Positions 22,466-33,205 of a DNA stretch of 64,000 nucleotides are shown one piece after another. Each line of letters starts with the position of its first letter. Position 1 is the stretch's first letter. The stretch is taken from assembly GCF_902167145.1 (NCBI RefSeq), contig NC_050099.1:10926434-10990433 (forward strand), written 5' to 3'. This stretch comes from Zea mays (lineage: Eukaryota > Streptophyta > Magnoliopsida > Poales > Poaceae). The notes under the pieces were generated by a model. The model worked only from the letters and a program-made list of their open reading frames with translations. It was not told the origin of the DNA and did no database searches. The position numbers and the translations under genes were made by a program.

Positions 22466-23476
22466 TGTTGAATTAATGTGGGCCTGACCCAAATTAATAT
22501 TCAATAATAGTCAATGCTAAAGGCCCACTTTAATGCTACGGTGTACTAGTACTTTAATATCATACTGTAAGTTCAAGGGACAATTCAATTAATTTAAATA
22601 GGTGGACCGTTGGTGCATCTATTGAAAAGTTGAGAAAAGGATGAAGGATTGCCACACACACGCGCCGCCGGCCGGGCTGGGCCGAGACCGTGGCCGTGGT
22701 AGATCGGACCTTGGTCCGAGTATTCCTTCCTAAACGGTTGCGCATTTTGCCTAGAGTGATGATCACCCATTACTGTCGTACGTTACTGGCCGTTTTCTGT
22801 GTTATGGCTAGTAACGGACGAGCTGTAATGGCTGTCAGCTAGTAACGGACGTGACTGATGGTGTTAGTTTCTGGCTGGCTGTAACGGTAGCTCTCATGTT
22901 GACCGTTACTGTCCTTTGCCATCCCTCTGCGCGTGTATATATACGGAGGAGGTGCGGCTGTTTCTGGTGTTGGACAGCACAGTACACACTCACTCTGCAC
23001 CGAATAGTCTCAGACGTGTTGCACACAGTCATTCTCGTCCCACATTCTGCGAGCACAGAGAGTGTGGGAGAGCACGCCTCCGAAATCGTCGTCCGCGGAG
23101 CGGCACTTGCACGGGTGTGCGGGCGATCGGGTTTTTGGGAAGCGTACTTGCGACTGCTCGCTTTGTCTGCCCGACCAACGCAAATTAAGTTCTTCGTCGC
23201 CGGCGCCGTTCGAGGGACTGCACTGCGTACATCTTCCTGCATCGACTGCGTACGACTACATCGAACATACATACGAAATGTCTCATGTGAATGGAGTCAC
23301 TGATGCCTTGAGCATCGGTCCCTCCGCAGAGTACAATCTGTTCTTTGTATTTGTTCATATTTTACTGTTGTTTACTGCTTATGTGAGTAGTGATACACAT
23401 GCACATACATGTCGTCACATACATCATTTTGATTTTATGGATTAAATTAAAACTGAAAATGCCTATTTCTCTCACA
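22466..23476 (+). repeat. copia 3' LTR (1,011 bp)
   Basis: This is the longer LTR copy. It has a TATATATA box at 22936-22943 and repeated TAACGG words upstream (22740-22900), which could be enhancer-like repeats. It ends CTCACA at 23476. Confidence 0.85.
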
Positions 23477-23707
23477 GTTTCATGTACACCAGATATGTTT
23501 ACTATTAAAAAAGTTATGATAAAAAATTCTATTTCAATTCGTATACAGACTATCAAATATCCCTATATGGTACAAAAGTGTAGCGTGTTGCATCGAATAC
23601 ACGTACAGAAATCATTCTTTCTATTATCGTTCAATGTGAATTATTCTAACTCGTATGAGTGTGTGGCTATGGATCGTGAGGCCTGTCATATATTAGATAT
23701 ACAGAGC
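23477..23707. other. AT-rich spacer between two retrotransposons
   Basis: Only 231 bp of pre-existing sequence remain between the copia 3' LTR and the Grande-like 5' LTR. Nothing recognisable is present except the insertion target AGAGC at 23703-23707. Confidence 0.6.
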
Positions 23708-24307
23708 TGTTGGGACTATGCTTCGTCGCCGAAGGTCCTGCAGGAAGAAACAGCTTCGGCTGAAGCTGTCTGTACGTGATGCCGAAGGGTGCCGTTCATG
23801 AGGCTTCGGAATTACAAACCGACTTAAAGATAGAATGTCCTTTTAGTCCATAAGAGTTTGAGTCGTTGTTGTAAACTTTTATGAGGGGTATGATTGTAAT
23901 TGCTCACAGGCTGTGTCTTGTGCCTATAAATAGTGAACAATATTCCTTTACTGTTCACGCATTCCTGTAATTGCGATCACATCACTCGGAAATTATTCTT
24001 TGTCAAGGCCGAGGTATAAATGTATCTAAACTTTATATTTGAATACATCAAGCTTATATAATGTGTAAATGATGTTGTTTACTTCTAATTTACTTGTCTT
24101 TAATGCTTTATGTCTCATGTTATTTTATATTATTTCTGAGAGTTCAATTACGAAGATTCAACCTTCGTAATTGTGTCATTATAACCTTCGTCCGAAGTTC
24201 ATTAAATCCTTGGGGAAATAATGCTTTAGCGGACGAAGAACATTAATATTTAACATTTTATGTTGCCTTGTTCTTAATTCATAGCATTTGAGAACAAGTC
24301 CCCAACA
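23708..24307 (+). repeat. Grande-like 5' LTR (600 bp)
   Basis: Begins TGTTGGGACTATG and ends GTCCCCAACA. A TATAAATA box lies at 23925-23932, about 220 bp into the LTR, and should drive the element transcript. By eye it differs from the 3' LTR at about eight single bases plus one 4-bp indel. Confidence 0.93.
23925..23932 (+). promoter_or_regulatory. TATA box in Grande-like 5' LTR
   Basis: TATAAATA within GCCTATAAATAGTGAAC; the same sequence recurs at 32818-32825 in the 3' LTR. Its position fits an RNA polymerase II core promoter of an LTR retrotransposon. Confidence 0.6.
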
Positions 24308-24308
24308 T

Positions 24309-24319
24309 TGGCGCCCACC
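24309..24319 (+). other. primer binding site
   Basis: TGGCGCCCACC begins two bases after the 5' LTR. TGGCGCC-type sites pair with tRNA 3' ends in Tat/Athila elements (often tRNA-Asp). The match beyond the first seven bases was not tested. Confidence 0.6.
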
Positions 24320-24351
24320 TCCGGTAAACTCACTTCCACTTTACTGAGCTG

Positions 24352-27300
24352 ATGGCTTCGTTCAACATTCAAGCTGGAGCTGCTTCGGCTCCGAAGCTGG
24401 TACTCCCGATAACAGACGGTTCATGCTCAGAACCAGCCAATAAGAGGCAGAAAAAGGAGGCACAGAGAAGGGTACAACACGTCGGGGTGCAAGGACCCTT
24501 CGTCAAGTCAAGATGGTCTCACATTCCTATTACCTTCTCCCAAGAGGATCTTCAACTCAAGGATTACCCACACAACGATGCTATGGTTATCTCTTGTGTT
24601 ATCAAAGGATTTCTGGTTCACAATGTTTTGGTTGATACAGGCAGTGCAGCTGATATCATATTTGCTAAGGCCTTCAGACAGATGCAAGAGCCCGAAGATA
24701 AAATTCTTGATGCCACACATCCCCTTTGCGGCTTCGGAGGAAGGCAGATTGTAGCACTCGGCAAAATCTCAATGCCAGTAACCTTCGGATTTATCAACAA
24801 CACGAGGACTGAACAAGTTGTGTTTGATATTGTTGACATGGAATACCCTTACAATGCAATCATTGGTCGTGGTACTCTCAATGCCTTCGAAGCAATTCTT
24901 CATCCAGCTTATCTTTGCATGAAGATACCTTCGGACCAAGGGCCCATTGCTATTCATGGAAGTCAGGAAGCCGCCAGAAGGGCCGAAGGAAATTGGACAG
25001 ACTCAAAAGCAATCCATAATATAGATGGAACTGAAGCTTGTGAGCAATACAAGTTCAGAAAAAGGGAAAAGGCTGCTTCGGCTGATCAGCCGAAGCCCAT
25101 GCTCTTATGTGAGGATATAGCAGAGCAGAAGGTGCTATTGGGATCTCAATTGTCTGAAGAGCAGGAGAAAACCTTGATAAGGTTTCTGTTCAACAATAAA
25201 GATGTTTTTGCTTGGTCAGCTAATGATCTTTGTGGAGTTAACAGGGATGTTATTGAGCACTCGCTCAATGTTGATCCATCCTTCAGACCCAGAAAGCAGA
25301 GGCTTCGGAAGATGTCTGATGACAAGGCCGAAGGTGCTCGGAATGAAGTAAAAAGACTCCTCAGTGCCGGAGTTATTAGAGAGGTAAAATACCCAGAATG
25401 GTTGGCTAACACTGTTATGGTGAAGAAGGCCAATGGTAAATGGAGAATGTGTATCGATTTTACTGATCTCAATAAGGCATGTCCGAAGGACGAGTTTCCA
25501 TTGCCAAGGATAGATTCCTTAGTCGATGCAGCAGCTTCATCAGAGCTTATGAGTCTTCTGGATTGCTATTCAGGCTATCATCAAATCTGGATGAAGAAGG
25601 AGGATGAACCGAAAACCAGCTTCATAACCCCTAGTGGGACATATTGTTACCTTCGGATGCCTGAGGGGCTCAAGAATGCCAAAGGAAGTTTCAGTAGAAT
25701 GACACCGAAGGTCCTCCATTCTTAGATAGGCAGGAATGTGCTAACTTATGTTGATGATATCATTGTAAAAAGCACGAAGCAAGATAACCACATTGCTGAT
25801 TTACAGGAGACCTTCGCTAATTTTAGACAGGCTGGTCTAAAGCTGAATCCAGAAAAATGTGTCTTCGAAGTAAAGAAGGGGAAATTTCTTGGTTGCCTAG
25901 TTTCAACAAAGGGAATTGAGGCTAACCCAAGCAAAATCGAAGCTATACTTCGAATGGAACCACCAAGTACAAAAAAGGGGGCTCAAAGATTGACAGGAAG
26001 GCTGGCATCTCTCAACAGATTCATATCCAGATCAGCAGAGAGAAACTTACCATTCTTCGAAGTGCTGAAGTCAGCCGAAGTCTTTCAATGGGGACCAATC
26101 CAGCAGAAAACCTTCGAAGAGCTGAAGCAATATCTGATAGATCTAACAACATTAACTCCACCAACGCCAGGGGCTCCTCTGTTATTATATGTGGCAGCTT
26201 CGCACTCAGCGGTAAGTGCAACACTTGTCCAGGAGAAGCTTGAAGGCCAAGTTAAGAGGCAGGCCCCAATATATTTTGTATCCGAGGTTCTTAGCTTATC
26301 AAAGAAAAATTATACAGAATTGGAGAAGGTATTGTATGCTGTTTTGATGGCCTCTAGGAAGCTTCGGCATTATTTTCAAGCTTACAACATAATTGTTCCT
26401 TCTTCGCAACCTCTGAAGGATATCATGAGAAACCGAGAAGCTACTGGAAGGATTGGAAAATGGGCTGCAGAGCTCAATGAATTTTGTATTGATTATGTCC
26501 ATAGATCTTCGATTCAGTCCCAAGCGTTGGCAGACTTCATTGCTGACTGGACGCCAGGGGCTCAGGAGGAAGAAACGAATAAAGATGCCGAAGCATGGAC
26601 AGTGTTTTGTGATGGGTCTTGGGGAACCTTCGGAGCAGGAGCAGCTGCTGTGTTGGTTTCACCATCCAAAGTTAAAACTTGTTATGCGGCAAGACTTGAT
26701 TTTAGTTGCACAAATAATATCGCTGAGTATGAAGCTCTGCTCTTGGGTCTTCGGAAGCTAAAGACAATGGGAATCAGAAGGGCAATTCTTAAAACTGATT
26801 CTCAAGTTATTTCTGGTCATGTTGACAAGAGCTATAAAGCAAGAGACCCAAAGCTTGAAAAATATCTAGATACAGTCCGAAGGATTGAGGCTTCCTTCGA
26901 AGGTTTCTCTGTCAAAAATATTCCTCGCGGAGAAAATGAATATGCTGATCTATTGGCCAAGTCAGTAGCCCAGGGGCTGCCTATACCTTCGGAAGTATTT
27001 TTCGAAACAATAAAAGCACCTTCGGTCGAGCTTCTTGAAAGAGCAATCCTTAACATATCCCCTGTTTATAGCGAATATTGGAGAACTGAGATCATCTCTT
27101 TCCTTTAGGGTAATTTTCTTTCAGACGATGAAGCTTATAACAGGAGAATAGAAGCAAGAGCTCGACCATATGTCATAATAGAAGGGGAGTTATACAAGCG
27201 TGGGGTCTGTTCCCCATTGCTCAAGTGTTTATCCAGATCCGAAGGTATAGAATTAATGAAGGAAATACATGCAGGCCTGTGTGGATCTCACATTGGATCT

Positions 27301-28308
27301 AGGCCCTTGCTTGGGAAAGTTTTTCGCCAAGGATTTTATTGGCCAAAGGCAGCTTCGGATGCAGCGGATCTGGTCCAAAAGTGCGAAGGTTGTCAGAAAT
27401 GTGCAAAAGATCAAAAACAACCTTCGTCTTTAACCCAATTAATACGACCCACTTGGCCGTTGCAAAGGTGGGGCCTCGATTTACTAGGCCTATTACCACC
27501 AGCACAGGGGAACCTAAGATATGTAGTAGTGGCAGTGGAATATTTTTCCAAGTAGATTGAGGCAAAGCCCTTAGCCACAATAACTTCATTTACTATTCAA
27601 AAGTTTTTCTGGCAAAACATTGTTTGTCGCTTCGGAGTGCCGAAGGCTATTACTGTGGATAATGGGACACAATTTGATTCTGAAGCCTTCAGAGAATTTT
27701 GTGATCAAATTGGCACGAAGATTCATTTTGCATCAGTCCGACACCCAGAGTCAAATGGTCTTGTCGAAAGAGCTAATGGGATCATAATGACAGGAATAAT
27801 GAAGTCAATCTTCAATCAGCCCAGGGGAAAGTGGCCAGACGAGCTAATCAAAGTGGTGTGGAGCCATAACACAACCAAGTCAAGGTCAACAGGTTTTACG
27901 CCCTTCAAACTATTGTTTGGTGACGAAGCAATAACTTCGGAGGAGGCCAAAGCAGGATCAATAAGGACAGTAGCTTCGGCAGAAGGCGAAGACGAAGCTG
28001 ATTGCTCTGTAGAAAAAGATGTTATTGAAGGGATCAGACTTCAAGCTGTGGAAAATATCAATAAATATCAAGCTGAAACAATAAAATGGCGTGACAGAAA
28101 GGTCAAGCTGAAGAACATTGAACCAGGACACTTGGTACTTCGAAGAGTAGCCAATCCTGAGACAGTAGGCAAATTACAGCTGAAGTGGGAAGGCCCCTTT
28201 TTGGTAGTATCTTCGTCAAGACCCGGTTCCTATAGATTGAAGGATATGGATGGCAACGACATTCCTAGATCATGGAATGCGGATGAGCTTCGGCGATATT
28301 ATGTTTAG
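24352..28308 (+). pseudogene. Grande-like pol, one frame with three TAG stops
   Basis: A single reading frame runs from ATG 24352 to TAG 28306-28308, interrupted only by TAG codons at 25723, 27106 and 27553; no frameshift is present. After a short N-terminal piece (MASFNIQAGA) it goes straight into a protease with VLVDTGSAADIIF. RT follows with WRMCIDFTDLNKACPKDEFP and, after the first stop, LTYVDDIIVKS. RNase H has VFCDGSWGTFGAGAAAV. Integrase has the zinc-binding region (HIGSR, CEGCQKCAKD) and a core with WGLDLL, TVDNGTQFDS and SNGLVERANG, then a C-terminal domain ending NADELRRYYV. The gag capsid and zinc knuckle expected before the protease are missing, so this copy could not make its own particles even without the stops. 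Confidence 0.88.
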
Positions 28309-29154
28309 CCTGATGTAATTTTTTCTATTCTTTTTTGTGGCACCATTTTCCTTTCCAAAGGGGGAGAAAGGTTTTTAATGGGGCCACAACATGTAATTTT
28401 CCTTATTTCAATTCTATGAGAGTGATATCCCCCAAAAAATGTAAATGTAAAGGCAAAGGAAAAAAGAAAAGGAAATAGGGAGAAGCTCAAAAGTCGTTCA
28501 TAAGGGAATGCAGAGCTTACAGCGAAAAATAAACGCTGATTCCGCCGAAAGTAAAAGGCGAAGAAGCTCCTAAGGGAGGCTTACAGCGAAAAGTCAACGC
28601 TGATACACCGAAAAGTAAACGGTGAAGCCGAAAAGTAAACGACAAAAAGATTTGAATCATTCCTAAGGGGATGAAGGACTGTGCTTATGGTTTTTGAACA
28701 TGTGTCCCAATATTCATTTGCACAGTACATTTCATCATGTCATTTGCATTCATAAACATTCATTTAGACATATATAGAATCATCACCATACTACACAAAA
28801 AAAGACAGGTGCTTCAGCAATGAGGAAAAACTTCGAAGGAAATTTTTTTTATGCTTCGTTGTGAACGAAAAGAAGGGAAGGTGTTTTTCGCCTTCGGCTC
28901 AAAAGAGAAGTTTCGTCCACAACAAAGCAGATTGTATGCGGATAAAAGGAGACAAAATATATTACAAGGTATGTACAAATTTACATGAGCTGTTCCATAA
29001 CTATATTACAAGAGTTTCTCCAGAATTTTTGCAGGAAAGTATATTGTAAGCAACTATTAAGCTTCAGGCTAAGCTTCGTCAAACTTCAGCTTTGTCATTC
29101 TTCAGCTTCGTCATCCTGCGTATATTAAACAGCAGAATAAGAAAGGTGCAAATT
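28309..29154. repeat. spacer with short degenerate repeats after pol
   Basis: Between pol and the opposite-strand gene lies non-coding DNA. Around 28505-28665 the words CTTACAGCGAAAA, AACGCTGAT and CCGAAAAGTAAACG recur several times as a degenerate minisatellite. No domain is visible elsewhere; a TTCG-rich character is shared with the rest of the element. Confidence 0.55.
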
Positions 29155-32142
29155 TCAAGGAGAAGGTAAAAGTAGCAAACATAAGCTTCTTACCGGCTTA
29201 AGATGGCTTCGAGCTTCGTCACCTGCCATTTTTCGCCCGCCACTTACCCAGATCTGGGTCATGAATCTATTTCCAATGCTTCGGGCTAGGCTTGGGATAT
29301 CTATCAGATCTGATGCTGACAAGCTGAAGTTCGATCTATTCACAATATTTCCATGTGCGCAGCCAGCCTTCAGAAAAGCAGTAGCTGTGCCCCGAGAAGC
29401 TACCAGGGCGCAGAAGTCGGCGTGCCCACCAATAACTTCGTCAAGGGCATCAACCTCGCCTTCAATATATTCTAATGTGCTGGGCAGATTTTCAGCTGAA
29501 GGTGTAAATTTTGCAGAGCTGGCTCCGACAGAATGAAACACATCCTTCAGCCGCTTCACGCATCGGCTGCCGAAGCTTAAGCATTTCTCTTGAAGATCTT
29601 TAAAGGATTTCTGCAAATTTGAATTTTTATCCACCTCAGTTTTCAGCCTTACTTCAAGATATTTCTTTTCTTGCTCAAATTTTTCTGACTGTTGGAGCAA
29701 TTCATTCTTTAAGTTGCTATTCTCGGTTTGGACTTCAGCCAAAGAACCCTCCATGGTCTGAATAACAAAATCTTTCTTCTCTAATGCACCTTCGTGCTCT
29801 TTAACCATGATTTCAAGGTCTTGGATGGTGAAGTCTTTCTTTTTCAGATTAGCTTCGTAATTTTCAACTTTTTCAGCTAAATCTTGGATGACGGCCTTGT
29901 TCTTCTCTTCTTCGAGATCTTGTTGCATTTTTAGAACCTTACTTAATAATATGCTCTGTCGAAACGATCTTTGTTAGAAAACGACCTAAAAGATAATAAT
30001 AATAATAAAATAACAAAAATATTTGTTACCTTGAAGTTAGCATAAAGCAAGCTTCCGGCGATATGGTGTCGTTGGTAGCGGCAGAGGTCCGCTTCTAGCT
30101 TCGGCAAGCCAATGTTTTTGCAGAGAGTTCTAACAATTTTAGCTTCGCTGCGGTTTCGAAGGCACCTCAGTTTTCCTTCGTTAACCCCACCGAACAGTGT
30201 AGCCTCTGGCTTATATCCGCAGGCTATGGCACATTTTTAAGCTCTGCTTTTTCAGCGTCTGTCAGTCATTGCCCAAGTAAATCTTGAAATTCAAAATCTT
30301 CTTCCTCCAAAATGTCTTCAGCTTGATTTTTCCCCTTTTCAGTAGCTGTGCTCGCCGCGGCCACAACAGATTCTTCCTCGGTCATTTTTAGGAGTATGTT
30401 ATCAATAACTTCAAGTGTTTCTTCCAGGTTCGGATCTTCTGTGGCCCCGGTTTCAGCCCCGGCAGCTTCGGCTGCGCCAGTTTCAGCTTCGAAGGTTTCC
30501 GCTCTGGTGGCTTCGGCTGCGGCGCCTTTAGCTTCGGCAGTTTCGGCAGTCTGGTCAATAGCAATTCTTGATGCCGGTGTCGGTGACGGTGTCCCATGAA
30601 TTACATCTGCTATTTGAATAATCCTTCGTTTTTTCAGCAGTGCAGGACCTTCTTCTGCCGAAGCTGCCTTGTCCTTCTGAAAAAACTTCGTCAGTTCCAG
30701 TGCCAGCGGACTTAGCTTGACAGGCAAAGGTTCAGTCATTACCTTCATAATCTCTTCTACTTCAACAGAAGAAGGCGTTGCAGGAGAACCTTCTTCTCGA
30801 ACCAACGTTGTTGGTTCTGGAGATGCAGTTTTCCTCTTTTTTGCAGCGGCCATCTTCGGCTCAGGGTTCAACTCTTCAGGGCTAAGTTTTTCAGAATCTT
30901 CCCTTTTCTTTTTGGTTACCTTGGCGACCTCTTCGTCAGCAGCGCTGGCAATTCTTTTTCGCTTCGGGCCTCCAGCGTCTCCGCCCAGTCGACCATAATC
31001 AGCATATTCAAACCCTATAGCATCAAGCACCCTGTTCAGCCTTCGCTTCGGCCGAGTGCCATCAGCTGGTCCTCTTTTTTGGAGTAATTTCTAAGAATTT
31101 CACTACTCATTACTTCGATCGTGTCGAGCCATTCTTGGCAGGGTGCTTTAAAATATTTCTTAAACTTATAATAATAGGGTAGTCGGACAAGCTCCCCCTC
31201 TTTCTTTTCTCCTTTAAGCTTCGGCATAGTCCACTCCTTCATAGTTGGAAACACTCTGAAGGCCAGAAATTCCTGCACTAAATCTCTAGTGCCAATGTGT
31301 TCCGCAATAATTTTGAATTCAGCCAGTGCGGTCCAAGTTGGACCTTCTGCTGTCATTTTGCATCGGGGTCTGGTTTCTCCGAAGATCAATTCAAGAGGGC
31401 TCTGTACCAGCTTCTCTTTGTCATCGTCAACTTTGACATAAAAGCATTCTGACTTCCAGCCTGCCGGCCATTTGCTTCGGTAGCTAATCACAGGAAATTT
31501 TGTGGTTTTTCGATAGGCAAAATTATAATAACCAAAGTTTTCATGCAATCCATCCTTTCTGGCCTTAGTCTGGTAATGCAGCTCATGTACTCGACAGAAG
31601 CTGTCGACAAACGGCTCCACTGCCTAGCTTCGTAGAGTCAAGATATAAACGCTTAGCCTGACAATGGCGTTAGGAGTCAGTTGGTGAAAATAGATACCAA
31701 ACTTTTGCAGCACATCAGAAATCATTCTATTTAAAGGAAATCTCAACCCAGCTTTTAGAAAACTCTTGAAAATAACTATTTCATCCTTTTCTGGCTTCGG
31801 GGTAGTTTCCTCTCCCCCGAAGCGAAGCAGCTTCTTCTCATCTTCACTGAAATAGCCCGACTTCACCATTTTGGAAAAATCAGCCTTGGAGATAGTCGAC
31901 TTTCCGAAGTCCAAATGGCTGGGCTTGCTCGGTACTGCGATATGGTAATCATCATCAGAATCAGCTTCCTCAATATCTCCTTGTTCCGTTTCGGCAGCAG
32001 CTTGTTCTGTTTCGGCAGTAGGGATTCTTTCCGAGGTCACCAATCCGGATCGCTGCATTGCTTCGGAGATAGGAACGGTCTCCACACCTTCGGCTTCGTC
32101 GCCCTCACGCTCAACCCTAGCAGTAGAGCGCACCCTAGCCAT
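29155..32142 (-). pseudogene. opposite-strand gene of Grande-like element (PF04195-like plus coiled coil)
   Basis: Reading the minus strand from ATG 32142 gives an acidic N-terminus (MARVRSTARVEREGDEAEG), then a globular region with LKAGLRFPLNRMISDVLQ, FGIYFHQLTPNAIVRL and, after a TAG at 31626-31624, FVDSFCRVHELHYQ and FGYYNFAYR. I recognise this as the 'putative gypsy type transposon' (PF04195) region. A frameshift near 31070 leads into a lysine/glutamate/alanine-rich section (31030-30266). Beyond it, another frame change enters CGYKPEATLFGGVNEG, ending at a good donor (30030/GTAACA). A 74-bp intron to an acceptor at 29956 joins a long coiled coil (29955-29155; MQQDLEEEKNKAVIQDLAEK). The protein resembles the known antisense 'gene 23' idea in Grande; its function is not established. 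Breaks: one stop and about two frameshifts. Confidence 0.7.
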
Positions 32143-32604
32143 TTAATTTTGAATTTCTTGAAAGATTTCTTGGGAATTAAATAACCTTTTCTCCCGAAGC
32201 TTTTCTTCTGACGAAGTAGGCACTAAACTGGAGCTTCGTCTGAATGCGAGAGTCAAGCTTCGGCTATGGTTAAAATTTTTGGCAGCAAAACAGTGCAATA
32301 GCAATGAATGCTATGGTAACTTCACACCTACCTGTCTGTTTATATAGTGCTGCAGGTAAGAAGGTGAATCGTCAGGATTTTTACACCAGGCAAACAGCTG
32401 CTCGCACCCGCTGCGCGGTGGGCCGCAAAGACCAAAATAGTGAACCTGCATGGTGGGACCGCTACGCGCTCGGAAACTGTATCGTTTCTCGACAACAAGC
32501 TCAGGGAAGGTGTTTTTAGGACCTTCGGCTTCCTGAAGCCTAAGAGACTTTTTTCACGGATCAAGCTCGTTACGAAAAACGATCTAGCACCGCGAAGGGG
32601 CTAC

Positions 32605-33200
32605 TGTTGGGACCATGCTTCGTCGCCGAAGGTCCTGCAGGAAGAAACAGCTTCGGCTGAAACTGTCTGTACGTGATGCCGAAGGGTGCCGTTCATGAGG
32701 CTTCGGAATTACAAACCGACTTAAAGAATGACCTTTTAGTCCATAAGAGTTTGAGTCGTTGTTGTAAACTTTTATGAGGGGTATGATTGTAATTGCTCAC
32801 AGGCTGTGTCCTGTGCCTATAAATAGTGAACAGTATTCCTTTACTGTTCACGCATTCCTGTAATTGCGATCACATCACTCGGAAATTATTCTTTGTCAAG
32901 GCCGAGGTATAAATGTATCTAAACTTTATATTTGAATACATCAAGCTTATATAATGTATAAATGATGTTGTTTACTTCTAATTTACTTGTCTTTAATGCT
33001 TTATGTCTCATGTTATTTTATATTATTTCTGAGAGTTCAATTACGAAGATTCAACCTTCGTAATTGTGTCATTATAACCTTCATCCGAAGTTCATTAAAT
33101 CCTTGGGGAAATAATGCTTCAGCGGACGAAGAACATTAATATTTAACATTTTATGTTGCCTTGTTCTTAATTCATAGCATTTGAGAACAAGTCCCCAACA
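32605..33200 (+). repeat. Grande-like 3' LTR (596 bp)
   Basis: Begins TGTTGGGACCATG, ends GTCCCCAACA and is followed by the target copy AGAGC. A TATAAATA box is at 32818-32825. The preceding GCGAAGGGGCTAC is the polypurine tract. Confidence 0.93.
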
Positions 33201-33205
33201 AGAGC

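Larger units (their letters stand above)
17333..23476 (+). mobile_element. Ty1/copia retrotransposon with unequal LTRs
   Basis: Both LTRs begin TGTTGAATTAATGTGG and end TATTTCTCT(C/A)ACA. The flanking 5-mers are GTTTT (17328-17332) and GTTTC (23477-23481), one mismatch from a perfect target duplication. Gag, protease, integrase, RT and RNase H follow in copia order on the plus strand. The purine-rich TTTGGTGGGGA just before 22466 is the likely polypurine tract. No initiator-tRNA primer site is recognisable after the 5' LTR, and the coding region has many breaks. This is an old, inactive copy. Confidence 0.88.
23708..33200 (+). mobile_element. Ty3/gypsy Tat-lineage (Grande-like) element, complete ends
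   Basis: LTRs of about 600 bp begin TGTTGGGAC and end CCCCAACA, and the element is flanked by the exact 5-bp duplication AGAGC (23703-23707 and 33201-33205). A TGGCGCC primer site follows the 5' LTR, and a purine run, CGAAGGGGCTAC, precedes the 3' LTR. Pol (PR, RT, RNase H, IN) is on the plus strand, and a long opposite-strand gene fills the space before the 3' LTR. That layout matches the maize Grande family as I remember it, hence the tentative name. At 9,493 bp it is shorter than full-length Grande copies, mainly because gag is nearly absent. LTR divergence is low, so it inserted recently. Confidence 0.92.

Noticed and set aside
23639..23660. TTATTCTAACTCGTAT near 23641 repeated near 33254 as a possible longer target duplication of the Grande-like element
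   Set aside because: The true 5-bp duplication AGAGC lies directly at the LTR ends; the other match is short, imperfectly placed and AT-rich.
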